A stretch of 36,983 bases of DNA, from contig RMBW01000184.1 of the NCBI GenBank assembly GCA_004009845.1, positions 1 to 36,983 on the forward strand, in the 5' to 3' direction. This DNA is from Davidsoniella eucalypti. Its lineage: Eukaryota; Ascomycota; Sordariomycetes; Microascales; Ceratocystidaceae. The position numbers and the translations under genes are program-made. This document shows positions 1 to 11,339 of the stretch, one piece after another (the first letter of the stretch is position 1; every line of letters starts with the position of its first letter). The notes beneath the pieces are model-generated. The model searched no databases. It worked only from the letters and a program-made list of their open reading frames with translations, and was not told the origin of the DNA.

Positions 1-3000
1 TAAAACATACCTCGATTCACCGATTGTTCAGGCAACCTTTTCCTTGGCCACAATATTATATACCAAAATAAACATAGAATGCACAAGAGCAGAGAGGGAA
101 GTCGGTATATATTACTCGCATCTATAAATTAATAGTAGTATACTTTGTTAGGTCCGAGCCTGCCTCTCATCGTTAGGTCAAGTAGATAATCTGCATAATT
201 TACTGCATGATTCAGATACTGCCCAACATGGAGGATCATTCATATGTGGACATATATACATAGTTAACGTATGCCTCTCATACATTTACGCGGTTGTCCC
301 CACAGCAGGATCATGTAGCCTCTATATTCAAAATCGCAATCTTTGCCCGAATGTACTGACCGCCTAATTTCCTTAGTTTTATTTTAGATCATGCTTGCTA
401 CGTTGTAGCTCATGAGGTAAACTTTGAAAGGCCGTAATTGCGGGCGTAGACTCGAGAAAAGTACCAGTAACTGTGCATATTTATGTGTACTTTACATGCA
501 GCTACTAACCATTTTTATTCTAAACCCATGGCTAAGTTTAGCCCTTGATCAGGAATGATAATGGTCTGTCGGGATACTTTCAATAACAGTTTCAGCTACC
601 TAAAATCTTGTGTGAAAACATACAACAATCAAATATCAACCATTACTTAGGGAATACCATATCTTGATCCATCATGTTAGTCAATGTACTACTAATATGG
701 CCCATGGCCTCTGCTCAAGCCACAAACTATGACTGTTGTTGGACACTATTAATCAAGGAATAGATATACGGATAACAGCTGCACTGCTATTTATCATCAG
801 GTATATACCAAGCTTAATATAATAGTTAGCATAAGATTACAAATCAGTAAGCCCTCCTCCATCTACAGATATAGACTAAATAATAGCTGAAAGCGGTTAG
901 CAAGTTATTTCAGTTTTTCAGGTCTACCACTCAATCGCTCAGTGCTCATATACAAATACAATTGTATAAGACACAACGCCGACTCATATTTTTAGCATCG
1001 AAATTTTCCACCACCCAATACTCTAGAATCCCACATGATATGCCACAAGGCACTAATATATATTCAGAGTGTTAAACTAACTGACTAATTGTAATTGTTT
1101 GATAATGTACTAATAGCTATAGGGGGTGTTCGAATCATGTCACATATGTACATACATACATTATATGCAGGTAGCAGTCGGACTACCAAGTAGGTACAGT
1201 TTCCTCGCATAAACCGTGATGTTCTCGACCACTCGCCAACTGTCCAATCCACCTTCGACGACCAGAGCGCTATAGGTATTCTAATCAAGCAGGCCAAAAT
1301 AGAGCTCATCCCAACTCTCGCTTACACATACGCCACCCTCTTCTTCGTTGAGTTTCATTTTAGGCGCGGTCCTTTGTCCTGTGATGACACAAATATACAT
1401 GTATGTACGTTCGTGCATATGTACAAGCGAATTTAGTATCGTTTCTGCTTGACAGATACCAACACGCCCCATCCTCAGACAGTTATCACACTTATTCCAA
1501 TCTAAGATGTTATTCGGCTAGTCCTTCTCAAAACAGCCTATGCCAGCCGAGATACATCGTCACTTTGAAAAGCCTCACCCACTCAACGCGTGGGGCTGTC
1601 AATCTTTCTTACTTTTTTTTTTCCCGAAGCCAACGGTTAATCTGGTATTGATTGTGCACTTATTATAACCCTTAAATTACAGAGATGATCGTTCCCCCAA
1701 GCTTTGGCCAACCATGTTTATTTATCATAATCTGGTTCGAAAGACTCGGCGACATACATCTTGGAGCGCCCGCCTTCGTCATGTGCACATACATATGTAT
1801 GTATGTCTAAGTACTCAATGTCCATATTTTTGCCTTAATTTACTCAAAGCCGGAGTGTTGCCTGTTTATTCTAGATTCCCCTTCTTCTCTTTTCTCTATT
1901 CCATGGTCATACGGTATCTACCTATTACATATCCCAGATTTAAAGATATAGTAGCTCATATTATACATTACACTATCGGGTATTTAGATTCTTGGACTAG
2001 AACTATTCATTCATCTTTCCATGATTTTTCTATAGCCGGGCCTTGTAGATATGCAATTAAATATACCTAAATTTGTCTAATCCCCTAAAGATTAAAGTCT
2101 CCGGCTTTCTTCTCAATTACATACATATATGCACCAATATCTGTACTATGTTAGTTTCTTCAATAGCCAACTGAGATAATACAGATGCTTAGTCTAGCAG
2201 CCAGAAAAAGCTAGCACTAGTATATCAAGTTACACTATCCAGGCAAGGTTCACCACGAAATATTCATGTCAGACGGCTAACTACTACATTGTCACATTTG
2301 AAAGTTAGCGGCCTCCTTTTTTTCCGGCTGTTTTGTTAAATTTAGGAGTTCATCATGTATCATGTCATGATCGGCGAACCAACAAGTACGCGAAGCTGAA
2401 GCTCTCCAAGCCGTAGACCGATCCGATCGATCAACCTTGACACTTCCCTTGTTTAAGCCGAAGATGATAGCCTGTACCTCTAGTAGCGAGATTTTTTGAG
2501 TGAGGAAAACGGATGTGTAGGTGTACTTTTTTTGCTTTTGTTGTGTCAAATTTCCTATGATATTTCTTTTTTGTTATTATGTACATATGTAGTCGCGGTT
2601 GAAAGGACATGACCTAAGCCCGTCCATCCTGATTCTGGCTTCTTTGGAATTTGGTACGTTGTAGACAGCAGATGACATCTTCGGCTCATGGGAACGATGT
2701 GGAGACAGAAACTACGAGTCCTCGCTCACCGCTATCTCTCCCTTCTATTATTGATCACATACATATAATACTGATGTATAGTGTATCATATCACTAATAT
2801 GCACTTCACTACATGTCATTATCATATTCTCTGAATAGGCTACCTGTCGCTGAGATGATATCACATTGTGGCGTATATATTCTCAGTACACGTTTGATCG
2901 ATATTCCCTAACTGTTTTGTTGGTTCTTTAGCTATCCATTCAGTATACAAGATATGGCAAAGAAAATGAGGCCCAACGTTTATTCCAACACATTGTTGGT

Positions 3001-4823
3001 TCATGCTTTTAACGATGATTTCATAAGGCCTAATCGAATGTCGTGCAGAATCATCTACGATGATAAAGAACCAGCACAGCAAACACGTTGGTCTAGGTCA
3101 TGTGTTCATCTTGCCTCCATGGCTAGAATGGATACTAGGATTTGCTTACTTTCACGGATGCCGTCTAGCTTCTATCGATTCCCTCATATAACACTCTTTA
3201 AGACAACTACATCAGTTTGGGGGAAAAATGAGTATAAATAAGTTATCATGTGGAGGCTTGGTAAGCTATTCAGTCAGCCAGAAGCCAGCCACGTAGTCAA
3301 GTTTCTTGTGATCTACATATAAATATGCACTAGGGTTAGCGAAAGCAATATCTATTGCTAAGCAGTGAAGAATGAAGATGATGCAAAAAGCGATATGTTT
3401 AACAACCCAAGTTTATCCATTCGAGCTGTTGTTTGGTGTGATATTTGGGCCTATTATAGGCAGGGTCACGGGGTGGGTATCTTATACAGCTAGTGTCATT
3501 TGGCGATATTTATTGCATTCTAGTATAGGTTGGTTGGTTTGTTGGTTTGTTCGTTCGAATTACAAGCGCAAAAGGGTGTCGTTGCAGGTCTCAGTTGAAA
3601 GTCGATGTATCATGTAGTGCATAAATGTTGATACAGATAGTAAATGGCTTTCTTTGTGGTGTGATAACGGTCTCCCCACGATAGTTGCAGCCTACCTAGA
3701 ACAAGCGGTAGGCTCAGTTTATCCAGATAACGGTTCATTACATATAGAAGCCTGCTTTTGTACAAACTCGGCTTCGATACTTCTGCAACGTGGTGGCTTA
3801 GCTCGAATATAGACCAAGACTTCTCAATCGTGAGAGGTCACCCACATTTGCCTGATATATAACCGGTAAGACTATGATATCATCTATACTAGTACGTGTG
3901 CAATCTCTCATTCTCTGTCATAGCACACTTAATAAAGAGAAGTTCCGTATCACGGACCGGAGATTATATTTCGGGTTTACCTTTTTCATCCCCCGTCTCC
4001 TTTGGGTCTCTTGCTTGTCCAAGGTTCCACAGGCTTCTTTCAATTTATTGTATGCTTCTATAGTTTTATTGAGCTCTTGTATAAGGAAGAAATGGAGAAA
4101 AGGACCCAATAGGCAACTACCGTTTATATAGATAAATAGGAAAAAACGTCAAGTAATGGTGGGAAGGTCTGCACTTTTTAAAATGTGAGATGGAAACACA
4201 TCATGTTAAGATAAAAACTCTGTCGTACCACTTAGCTCCATATTGTTTTCTATTAATTGTCCAGGTTTTTGTTTCTATGGTTTTCAGGCAACGGAAAACT
4301 CCTTGGCTAAATACCAACCACACTCAATTCTGAAAGTCACATACACCCTAAGTTCGAAAAACCTTACTGATAAGTGTTTATACAATCTATCTGTTGTTAC
4401 CACTTGTATAGGCTAATAGGTTTCTTTCCCTGTAATGAAACAACAGTTGGAATATTAGGCTAGGATAGAGAATAAACTGAAAGAAGATACAAATAAATAA
4501 ATAAAACATCTACCAACGACACAGCAGAGAAACGTCAAAGGAAAAAAAAACCGTAGACAAGGAAAACCTCCCACCAAACGATGTAATTAGAATATATCAC
4601 TACAAAACGCCAGATATTATCACCAAGATTAATAATAACTTACTCACTACCCGTGAGCCCACCAAACGATGCTGTTGTCTCCCAAATCATGTTCTCTCGC
4701 CAACCCCTCTTGTACAAAGGTACAAGAAGGTTAAATTTGAACGATGTATATATCAATGATACCATAAAATGTATCATTGACAACAAAGTTCAACTAACTG
4801 TCTTAGTCGCTACTCCCAAGTCC
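1..4823. other. Gene-poor AT-rich spacer
   Basis: I see no gene in this 4.8 kb stretch. Open frames are short (none above about 120 codons), rich in Cys/Tyr/Ile/Ser as expected of random AT-rich DNA, and show no domain or splice pattern. It contains short CATA/TATG-type alternating tracts, one of them a perfect 16-bp palindrome (1787-1802), and a small TTGG/TTTG microsatellite near 3533-3556. No tRNA, 5S or snRNA signature was recognised by eye. The last part (about 4450-4823) is the downstream flank of the FHA gene on the minus strand. Confidence 0.6.
1787..1802. repeat. Perfect 16-bp palindrome ACATACATATGTATGT
   Basis: The sequence ACATACATATGTATGT is its own reverse complement. Its core TACATATGTA recurs exactly at 2582-2591 and 9163-9172. 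Near-matches such as TGTACATACATAC occur around 1145, 1400 and 19537. All lie in non-coding DNA. It may be a binding site or only a CATA microsatellite; the sequence alone does not decide. Confidence 0.5.
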
Positions 4824-7036
4824 TTAAATTAAGTCAGGGGCCGTAGCAATCATAGCAGCTAGAATAGCCAGACCTGCTGCTGCACCACCGACTGCAGCAA
4901 ATCCAACCGCCTCTACGACTTTGCGAGTGCGAACACGTTTGCGAGGTCTCTCGTCCCCATCAATGGTATTTTCTTCGTATCGTTCCACAGAGGACACATC
5001 ATCAGCCGCCACGCTGGCAGCAGGAACGAACTCAGCCTTTTCGGCCACTTCGGATACATCGTTTAGCTCTATCGAGTTGCCGTTGACGGATGAAACAATC
5101 TCTGGTGCCTCAGTAACTGTTGGTGGTAGTGGTGGAAGACTGTAGGGAGCAGTAGTGCTGGACTTCATAGTGCCATCAGTAGCGGTAGTCCCATTAACTA
5201 TATCTTCATGAATCTCTGTACCATTGAAGTCGCAGCTCCACTCAGGGCTGAGCGGGGCAACATCCACGGAGATCTCATCAAACTTTCGCTTGTTGCATAC
5301 TGGGCCGTGGCTGTATGGGGAATTAGAAGGCAGAAGACAGGCCTGTTCAACACTGGAAGTCAAAGGTAAAGTATCGTTGAAGATCGATACGGGCACCATT
5401 GGTTGAGTATAGTCGATCGACAGAACGCTAGGCTCTTCTACTGTGTCAGATATGACGCGGGGTGGGAAGTGAGCTGAGGGATCAAGCTCTTCGGCTAGTT
5501 TCTGCATTGTCTGCCTGCTTTGTCTACTCATGCCATCACATGACGTGATAGTACTTTTCCAATCCTTCTCAGATGGCTCAGTCAACAATGAAGATATACG
5601 CATAGGCTGGCTCTCGTATCCAAGCTTGAAAGACCGGTTTTCCTGGCGGTTCTCGTCCAGTTGCATTTGGGAATAAAACAGATGAGAGGGGGCAGGAAGT
5701 CTAAGCTCAGCAGGGTGGTGCGGGGGTCGGCCCATAGTTGTGTCCGCCTCATCGCTGAGACTGTTCTCATGTTCCGAGTAGACATCTTCATCGTCAAGAT
5801 CTTCATCGAAGTCTTCGAGATCCTCTTCTAGGTCCACGTCCTCTTCATCTTCATCAGAGCCAGATATATCGGATATGTCGACAACAGGCTTATGACCATC
5901 ATACATCTCGATAACCTCATCATCAGACTCATCCTGTTCGCTTAGTGAGTATGAATCAGCGCCTTCATTTGCTTGATTTTGATGGTTTCCGGAGAAGTGG
6001 TCAGTGTAAGGCTGAGGCGACTCATTGTTCCACTGGTCGTAAAGTGATGTAGTAGTAGTATCTTCCGCCATGACGTCTTTTTCGATGACATTAGTATTAC
6101 CCCCAGTAACGATTGCGTCGGTTATGTTTGATGGTGGGTCTTCATGAGTAGAAGTCGTAGATGTAGGGGAAGACAGCTTTTCGTTCATCTCAAGGTCGAC
6201 ACACCTTGGGGCGTTGATAGCAATAGACGCTTCTATATAACCCTTCTTATTTTCATGTTCAACCTCCGACTCGTCGTCAGATAAGAATACCGGTGCCCGA
6301 TAAGTGCCTGCTGAGTTAAAGGGCTCGCTCATACTAGTGAAGCAGAATGTTAGTATATAAGAAGAAAAGTAGGTAGTGTGCTTTATACTTACGACTCGAT
6401 ATGAATATTGAAGGCTGAACTCTTCATTGTCTCGGAGAGTCTTCCGGTGAGAATGCAAAACTTGACCTCGTCTCCGTCATGGACAAGAATATCAAGACCC
6501 GGAACGAGACGATTTCCGTTGAGCGAGGTTCCGTGATAGCTGTTGTTATCAGTGAGGAAGACGTTCTATGTGGGATTAAGTACAAAAATGTTAATTTATT
6601 GCTCAGTGTAAGAGATATGGGAAACGAGAGTTCCCGGGCAAGGGAAATATATATATAGCACACTAGGAGGTACGGTCCGACATCTAAGCGATCGGTGGCG
6701 CTACTAACCTTGTTACGGTACGTGAATTTTGCATGGCGACGAGAAACGACTGGGTTTTGAATATATCCATTATCGGGGGCCGCTTCTATTCTTCCATGGC
6801 GGCTACTGGTGCGCCCAATCAGAGCAGTATTAGATTCAGGCGTGAGGGCCAGGGTCCGAACAGCTGGACAGCTATGAACTTCGGGTTGGGTAGCAGACAA
6901 TACGAGATTAACTTGACGACAAATGATTACGTTAGTCTAGCTCGGTGACGATACATCCTAGTACCAGGCCTCTTTTGTCCTGGATCGAGACTCATTTCGC
7001 CTTACCTCCATTGCTGCTTTCAGCGGGTGTCGCCAT
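4824..7036 (-). CDS. FHA-domain protein with acidic middle and C-terminal membrane anchor
   Basis: Spliced gene with exons 7036-7006, 6911-6709, 6565-6393 and 6333-4824, giving 638 residues. Introns are 94, 143 and 59 nt; the first and last carry GACTAAC and TACTAAC branch sites. The start is an ATG in a 31-nt exon; the next exon has no suitable ATG, and the phases fit. An FHA (phosphothreonine-binding) fold spans about residues 29-120, with the Gly-Arg pair (43-44), SRRH (67-70) and HGT..NG (89-95) all present. An Asp/Glu run follows at about 295-324. The end is a basic RPRKRVRTRK segment followed by about 24 Ala/Gly-rich hydrophobic residues and only a few more, the form of a tail anchor. 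FHA plus tail anchor recalls SLMAP/Vps64-Far10 of STRIPAK-type complexes, but no coiled coil is visible, so the family and membrane are unproven. The first-intron acceptor is the less common AAG. Confidence 0.85.
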
Positions 7037-8463
7037 TTTATATTATAGACGAATATCGCCAGCAACGGACAGCTTGAACAACGCGAAGGAACGAACCGAC
7101 GAATCGACTTGGAATCAAGATAGAAGAAGAGCTTGGAGGGGGTGACGATCGGTGATCGAATGGTGTTGATGCAGGTAAATGGGCAGAATCGGAGATAGGC
7201 GGCTGGCTGTATGCTGCAGGTCGGCCTGTTTCCACAAAAGTAACGAGCTGTCTCAGCAGCTGCAGATGCAGATGCGAGGGGACAAGGAAATACGCAGTAA
7301 ATAGATGGGTTGAAATGATTATAGAGATTGAAAGAAAAGAAGTCGAGATGTTGAGATGTTGAGAGAATAGGATAACAAAGAAGCAAAATAAAGGTCAGCC
7401 AGGCAGGCGATAGGGCTTTCTGAAAGCAATCTACCACAAACGGAAACTACTGGTGTGAGGGGCAAATGGTGTTGTTTGGGGAAGTAACTCCATGATAAGG
7501 TAATAAGGTAAAAATAGTAAGGGAAACACCAGCAGACTAACGTCTGACTTGTGACCCCCTGATGCGGAAGGCACGGCCAGAACGACGCCGATAGCCAATT
7601 ATATCATGAGATACATTATAGGCCTATTAGCGATTACTGCAACTCCCAAAAGGCAGCTTGAGTGGCGATCGATAAATTTACAAACAGAGGCTGATTATCT
7701 GTCTATTGCATTTGAAGCGATGGCTTTTGTTTTCTTTGACGCATCTCGATCTCATATACTCAGTCGCTATATCAGAGCTCCAAATCACATGAAACGGGCG
7801 GTGACGACATAGTTGCCTGGCCATACGTACAACTACTCTTACATGTAATGTAGTCTGCTGATAAGATAATGCGATGCAATGCTGCTCTGCAACTACTGAA
7901 TAGCCAGCATACATATACAATTATAGCATACAGGCATACCTTAGCACATGCTATACCGGTAACTGCTATAAGCACATATCTGGAGAATTCCAAGACCCCG
8001 CTCTGAACTGCCGCTTGCCTCGTTGCCCACCAATTTATGTCATCCTGCTACCAATGTTGCCAGACGAACAAATCACCTTGGTTTTATGACGTTTACCCCG
8101 CATTTGATACAATCAGCTAACCTACAACCCTAGTATGCCGTTCTACCCTATTAATTGGCTGCGGGTTTGATCTTATCTATATAGCGGAAATTGAACAACA
8201 GACACTTTTGAGTTCACGGTTTGTCCAACGATGAAAAATCCCCCTTCGTCGTGGGGTTTTAAGAGCACATATCACCAATTTCGCTGTCCATTCTCTCGCA
8301 TCTATTGATTTATTTCATGATACACCGTTTTGTGAGGCCTTGAGCCTGTTTCTTCCCCTCTCGAGGGTCATTCTCACCAACGACCGCCCACCCCCTTTTC
8401 TCTACACTTTTCGCGATCGCTGGTCTCCCGAGCCTCATCTCCGCTGTTCAGAGATTCACACTC
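7037..8463. other. Spacer upstream of the FHA gene
   Basis: No gene seen. It must contain the FHA gene promoter at its left end; a TATAATATAAA string lies directly against that ATG, so it is probably leader rather than a TATA box. The right half (about 8340-8463) is pyrimidine-rich. Short open frames here have no recognisable content. Confidence 0.5.
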
Positions 8464-8500
8464 ACACTCGGAGGGGAACACTTTGAAGGTTCCAGTTGCC
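8464..8500 (+). repeat. Short repeat A, copy 1
   Basis: ACACTCGGAGGGG followed after 4 nt by CTTTGAAGGTTCCAGTTGCC. The same two blocks, each with about one mismatch and a 7-nt gap, occur in the opposite orientation at 28346-28385 beside the LINE. This suggests two diverged copies of one interspersed repeat, of unknown type and extent. Confidence 0.55.
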
Positions 8501-8610
8501 CGTCATTTCCGGCTCTCCTCGTGTGTGCTTTGCACTTCATTTGATCATGCCAACACAAACCTGTGATAGCTTCTCCTTGAATTGCTCCCTCACAGAAAAC
8601 ACTTTGGGTC

Positions 8611-8637
8611 CCACGTGATCCACATAAAGACGTAAAA
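8611..8637 (+). repeat. Short repeat B, copy 1: LINE 3'-end match
   Basis: 27 bases starting CCACGTGATCC and ending GACGTAAAA are identical to 28194-28220, the 3' end of the LINE. Both are followed by an A/T-rich tail containing TAAATAA. GGGTC also precedes both. The simplest reading is a severely 5'-truncated LINE copy, or a non-autonomous element sharing the LINE tail. Confidence 0.7.
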
Positions 8638-9583
8638 GGTTAAATAAAATAAATTGAGCAACAGAACAATGTTTGAACCGTGGCGGGTGTGAGCCGTGAG
8701 TTTTATGCTTCAATATAAGAAACATGTACTAATTTTGTTAACTTTGTCGAATCTTGTAATAATCAACAGTCAACATCATCGAACGGCATATCACAATATC
8801 CATATATGTGTATATACGAACTGACAGAGTTTGATAGTTTGATAAACACTCTTCTAGACCGCTACAACTATTACACACCAATTAGAGCGAGTAAATGCAG
8901 TTTATCAAGAACAAGCGTGCAGAAAAACGCCGTGAGACGAGTAGGAACCGTAAACCATGGAATATGAGTATGCGCCGCTTGGAATCATGATGGCTTTTGC
9001 CATTCGCGAATTCCTTCAAGCAGACTTGTGTTGAAAGCTAAGCGGTGACTCGATGGCCTGGACCTATCGAATGTGCAGGATGACCACTGTAGTGCATGTA
9101 AGCTGAGGCGGAAGCCCACAGACTTGCGTGTCTCAATGTATGCCGAATATAGAAAATGTAGATACATATGTACATACAACAGCATGGCTACACTTTTATG
9201 CACATTACTATAACACATGTATTCGTAACTTTATACACATCTTCGCACCTATTGTCTCAATGCGGAGTAGTGTTTTGCAACCCGTGATAGGGTATCCGGT
9301 ATCTTACTATGGGAACTATGGGAAGGACTTATTCTATCATGCTGAAAACTCTACGGCATAGTCATCTTACAAACAACACATCAGAGAGTGTCTAATGAGA
9401 AGCAGTCAACCACCGTTTGACATTGGTGAGCCAGCTGCCAGCTTAGAGAAAAAAAAGAGATATAGACAATACATGTGGAAATCTAGGTTGTATGCGCAAT
9501 TTGAAAAGCATTTGGTCTATCAAGGGTTTGATGACTCAACTGTGTTGGCCAGCGTAAGCGAGTATGTGATATTTACTGCGTAG

Positions 9584-9668
9584 AAAGGCAATTTCAATCT
9601 TCATAGCTCTATAGCTTCATAAGATAAATGAATTATAAAAAAAAAAAAAAAAAAAAAAGGCAATTTCA
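9584..9668 (+). mobile_element. Tiny retroposed insert with poly(A) and 13-bp target-site duplication
   Basis: A 13-bp direct repeat AAAGGCAATTTCA lies at 9584-9596 and again at 9656-9668. Between them are about 40 unique bases and then a run of 22 A (9637-9658, the last three shared with the duplication). A poly(A) tail abutting a target-site duplication is the mark of LINE-type target-primed reverse transcription. The body is too short to identify; it could be a truncated LINE, a SINE or an mRNA fragment. It matches nothing else I could find in the window, including the LINE at 26-28 kb, which ends in a mixed A/T tail instead. Confidence 0.75.
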
Positions 9669-11339
9669 GCTTATATGTAGTCATGCAAAGGATTAACCAC
9701 CGTTTTCTGCACGATCTCATTTCACTCATATCACGCTTGTAGACAAGCTCTGGGTCTTTCCAGCCAGGGGCGCATATTATACTGTCTGAATCAAGTAGAA
9801 AAGGAGAGTTTGAAGAACGACTTAAGAAACAAAGTACGTACATACTGGGGAGGAAGGGTGCTTAAGCTCATACTGCGAGGGATAGCGAGGTCTCGTCAGC
9901 TTTTGGTAGCGGACAAGGACATGACTCTGGGTGAGTGCAGGTACACTGTAAATACATAGAAGGCCAACATAGATAGGTCGGACAAGACACAAGAGAGGAT
10001 AGATACAACAGGGCAGAAATTTCATTCAGACGGACGACGATCAGAATTGGGTAAACAGAAGGGATTTTAATCTTCAGGTCGCGGTTTGTACACTGGGTCA
10101 GCCATGTTTCGAGAAAAGCGAGGTCGGGGGTGCTAAGTGGTGCCAGGGCAACGGAGCAATCGGATGAAGATCCCTGGGCACACTCCATACCACTAACCCT
10201 AAGTATATTTTTGAACAACCCTGCTAGAGCCTGTAGATAAGAAGAACGGCCTGTAAATCGAAAATTCCCATCTTCTTCTTCATCTTTAAAGAGAGCTAGA
10301 TCGAGATGTTCTAACACATATTTGTATACTTACATGAGGTGTAAAGATGAAGAAGGGAGGCTTATTGTATTGGAACTACTGATTTAGGCGCCGGGCAGGA
10401 AATGAGCTGGACAGCTGTGGCGTTTACTAGCCAAGTTAGACGATGAGACTTAATTAAGATCGTAACATATGAACGGTCAATTTTCCTACGTCAAAACGCG
10501 CCAACACTCTCCGGACGACGCGAACAGGGTTTTAATGGCCGATGTACCGGTCTGCTAAGTTTGGCACTGCGATACAAAAGGGTCGCGTGTTGCTGGACCA
10601 ACGGCCCCACTGAAGAAGAAGCTCGACCCGCCTCCAAGATCCCAAATGGAATAAATGGGCAGTATTGTTTGGACGTGTTGGGCTAGCTGGTGAGAGCTCA
10701 TACAATGCCTAACACCAGTTCCAGTTTAGTTGGTATGGAATAGCGAACTTCACATGGTCGCTGGAATGGGACAGCATGTAAGTTTAAGTCGACTTCGGGC
10801 GCGACTGATCGTTACCAGTCAGCCCGATATAGCGCCTCGCACATCCAACGCAAGCCACGGACAATCTGTCGACCAATACGGGTAGAGGACTGCGTATTTG
10901 CTCATCAACTTCTCGAGCTTCTACACATATTCGCCTTTTGTCACCAACCACCCCAACCGTTGTGTCGTGCTACTATTCCGGGCCCCTGCCCACATATTGC
11001 AACGTGGGCTGGAAAAGTAAGACTGACTTGTAGAAACGGAGCTTAATTTTTTTTTTACTTCGTCTCTTGTTATGTTCTCAACCTGTATCTGCTTCGACTC
11101 CTCCATCTGTGACGCGCAGCATGGCTCCATTAAAAGACTAGTTCGTTCTTCGCTCAAGCTGCATCGGGGGGACTGGCCAACGAGACGACGTCTATCATGC
11201 GCCTCATTGGCTCGCCGGCGCTCTTTGCGCTGCAGAGTTGCCTGGATCTGCCAACTCACTCGCAGCTTCACTCGCACCCTTGTTATCTTCCCTTGGTACA
11301 AGAGGCGAGCAAAGCAAGCAAGCACAGAGAGAGTTTAGG
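9669..11339. other. Spacer with a weak coding-like patch
   Basis: No supported gene. On the minus strand about 10320-10020 gives an open stretch with balanced composition (for example TGRSSYLQALAGLFKNILR and PLSTPDLAFLETWLTQC), with a GTAAGTAT donor-like site at 10333 and a CTACAG acceptor-like site near 10232. I could not build a start or a full gene from it, so it may be a relic. From about 10480 the DNA is richer in G+C and is a plausible distal promoter for the large plus-strand gene. Confidence 0.4.

Noticed and set aside
1714..2070. 118-codon plus-strand open frame
   Set aside because: Composition is that of random AT-rich DNA (many Tyr, His, Cys, Ile), no domain and no splice context.
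2954..3241. 95-codon plus-strand frame with a normal ATG
   Set aside because: No recognisable similarity or motif; length is within chance for this spacer.
3918..4109. Minus-strand frame with a helix-like stretch (LNKTIEAYNKLKEACG)
   Set aside because: Looks somewhat protein-like but has no ATG, no partner exons and no known family; may be a relic or chance.
6958..7437. 159-codon minus-strand frame upstream of the FHA gene
   Set aside because: It overlaps the real first exon of the FHA gene in another frame and has no domain.
9395..9583. 62-codon plus-strand frame ending one base before the micro-retroposon
   Set aside because: Too short and unsupported; its closeness to the insert is probably coincidence.
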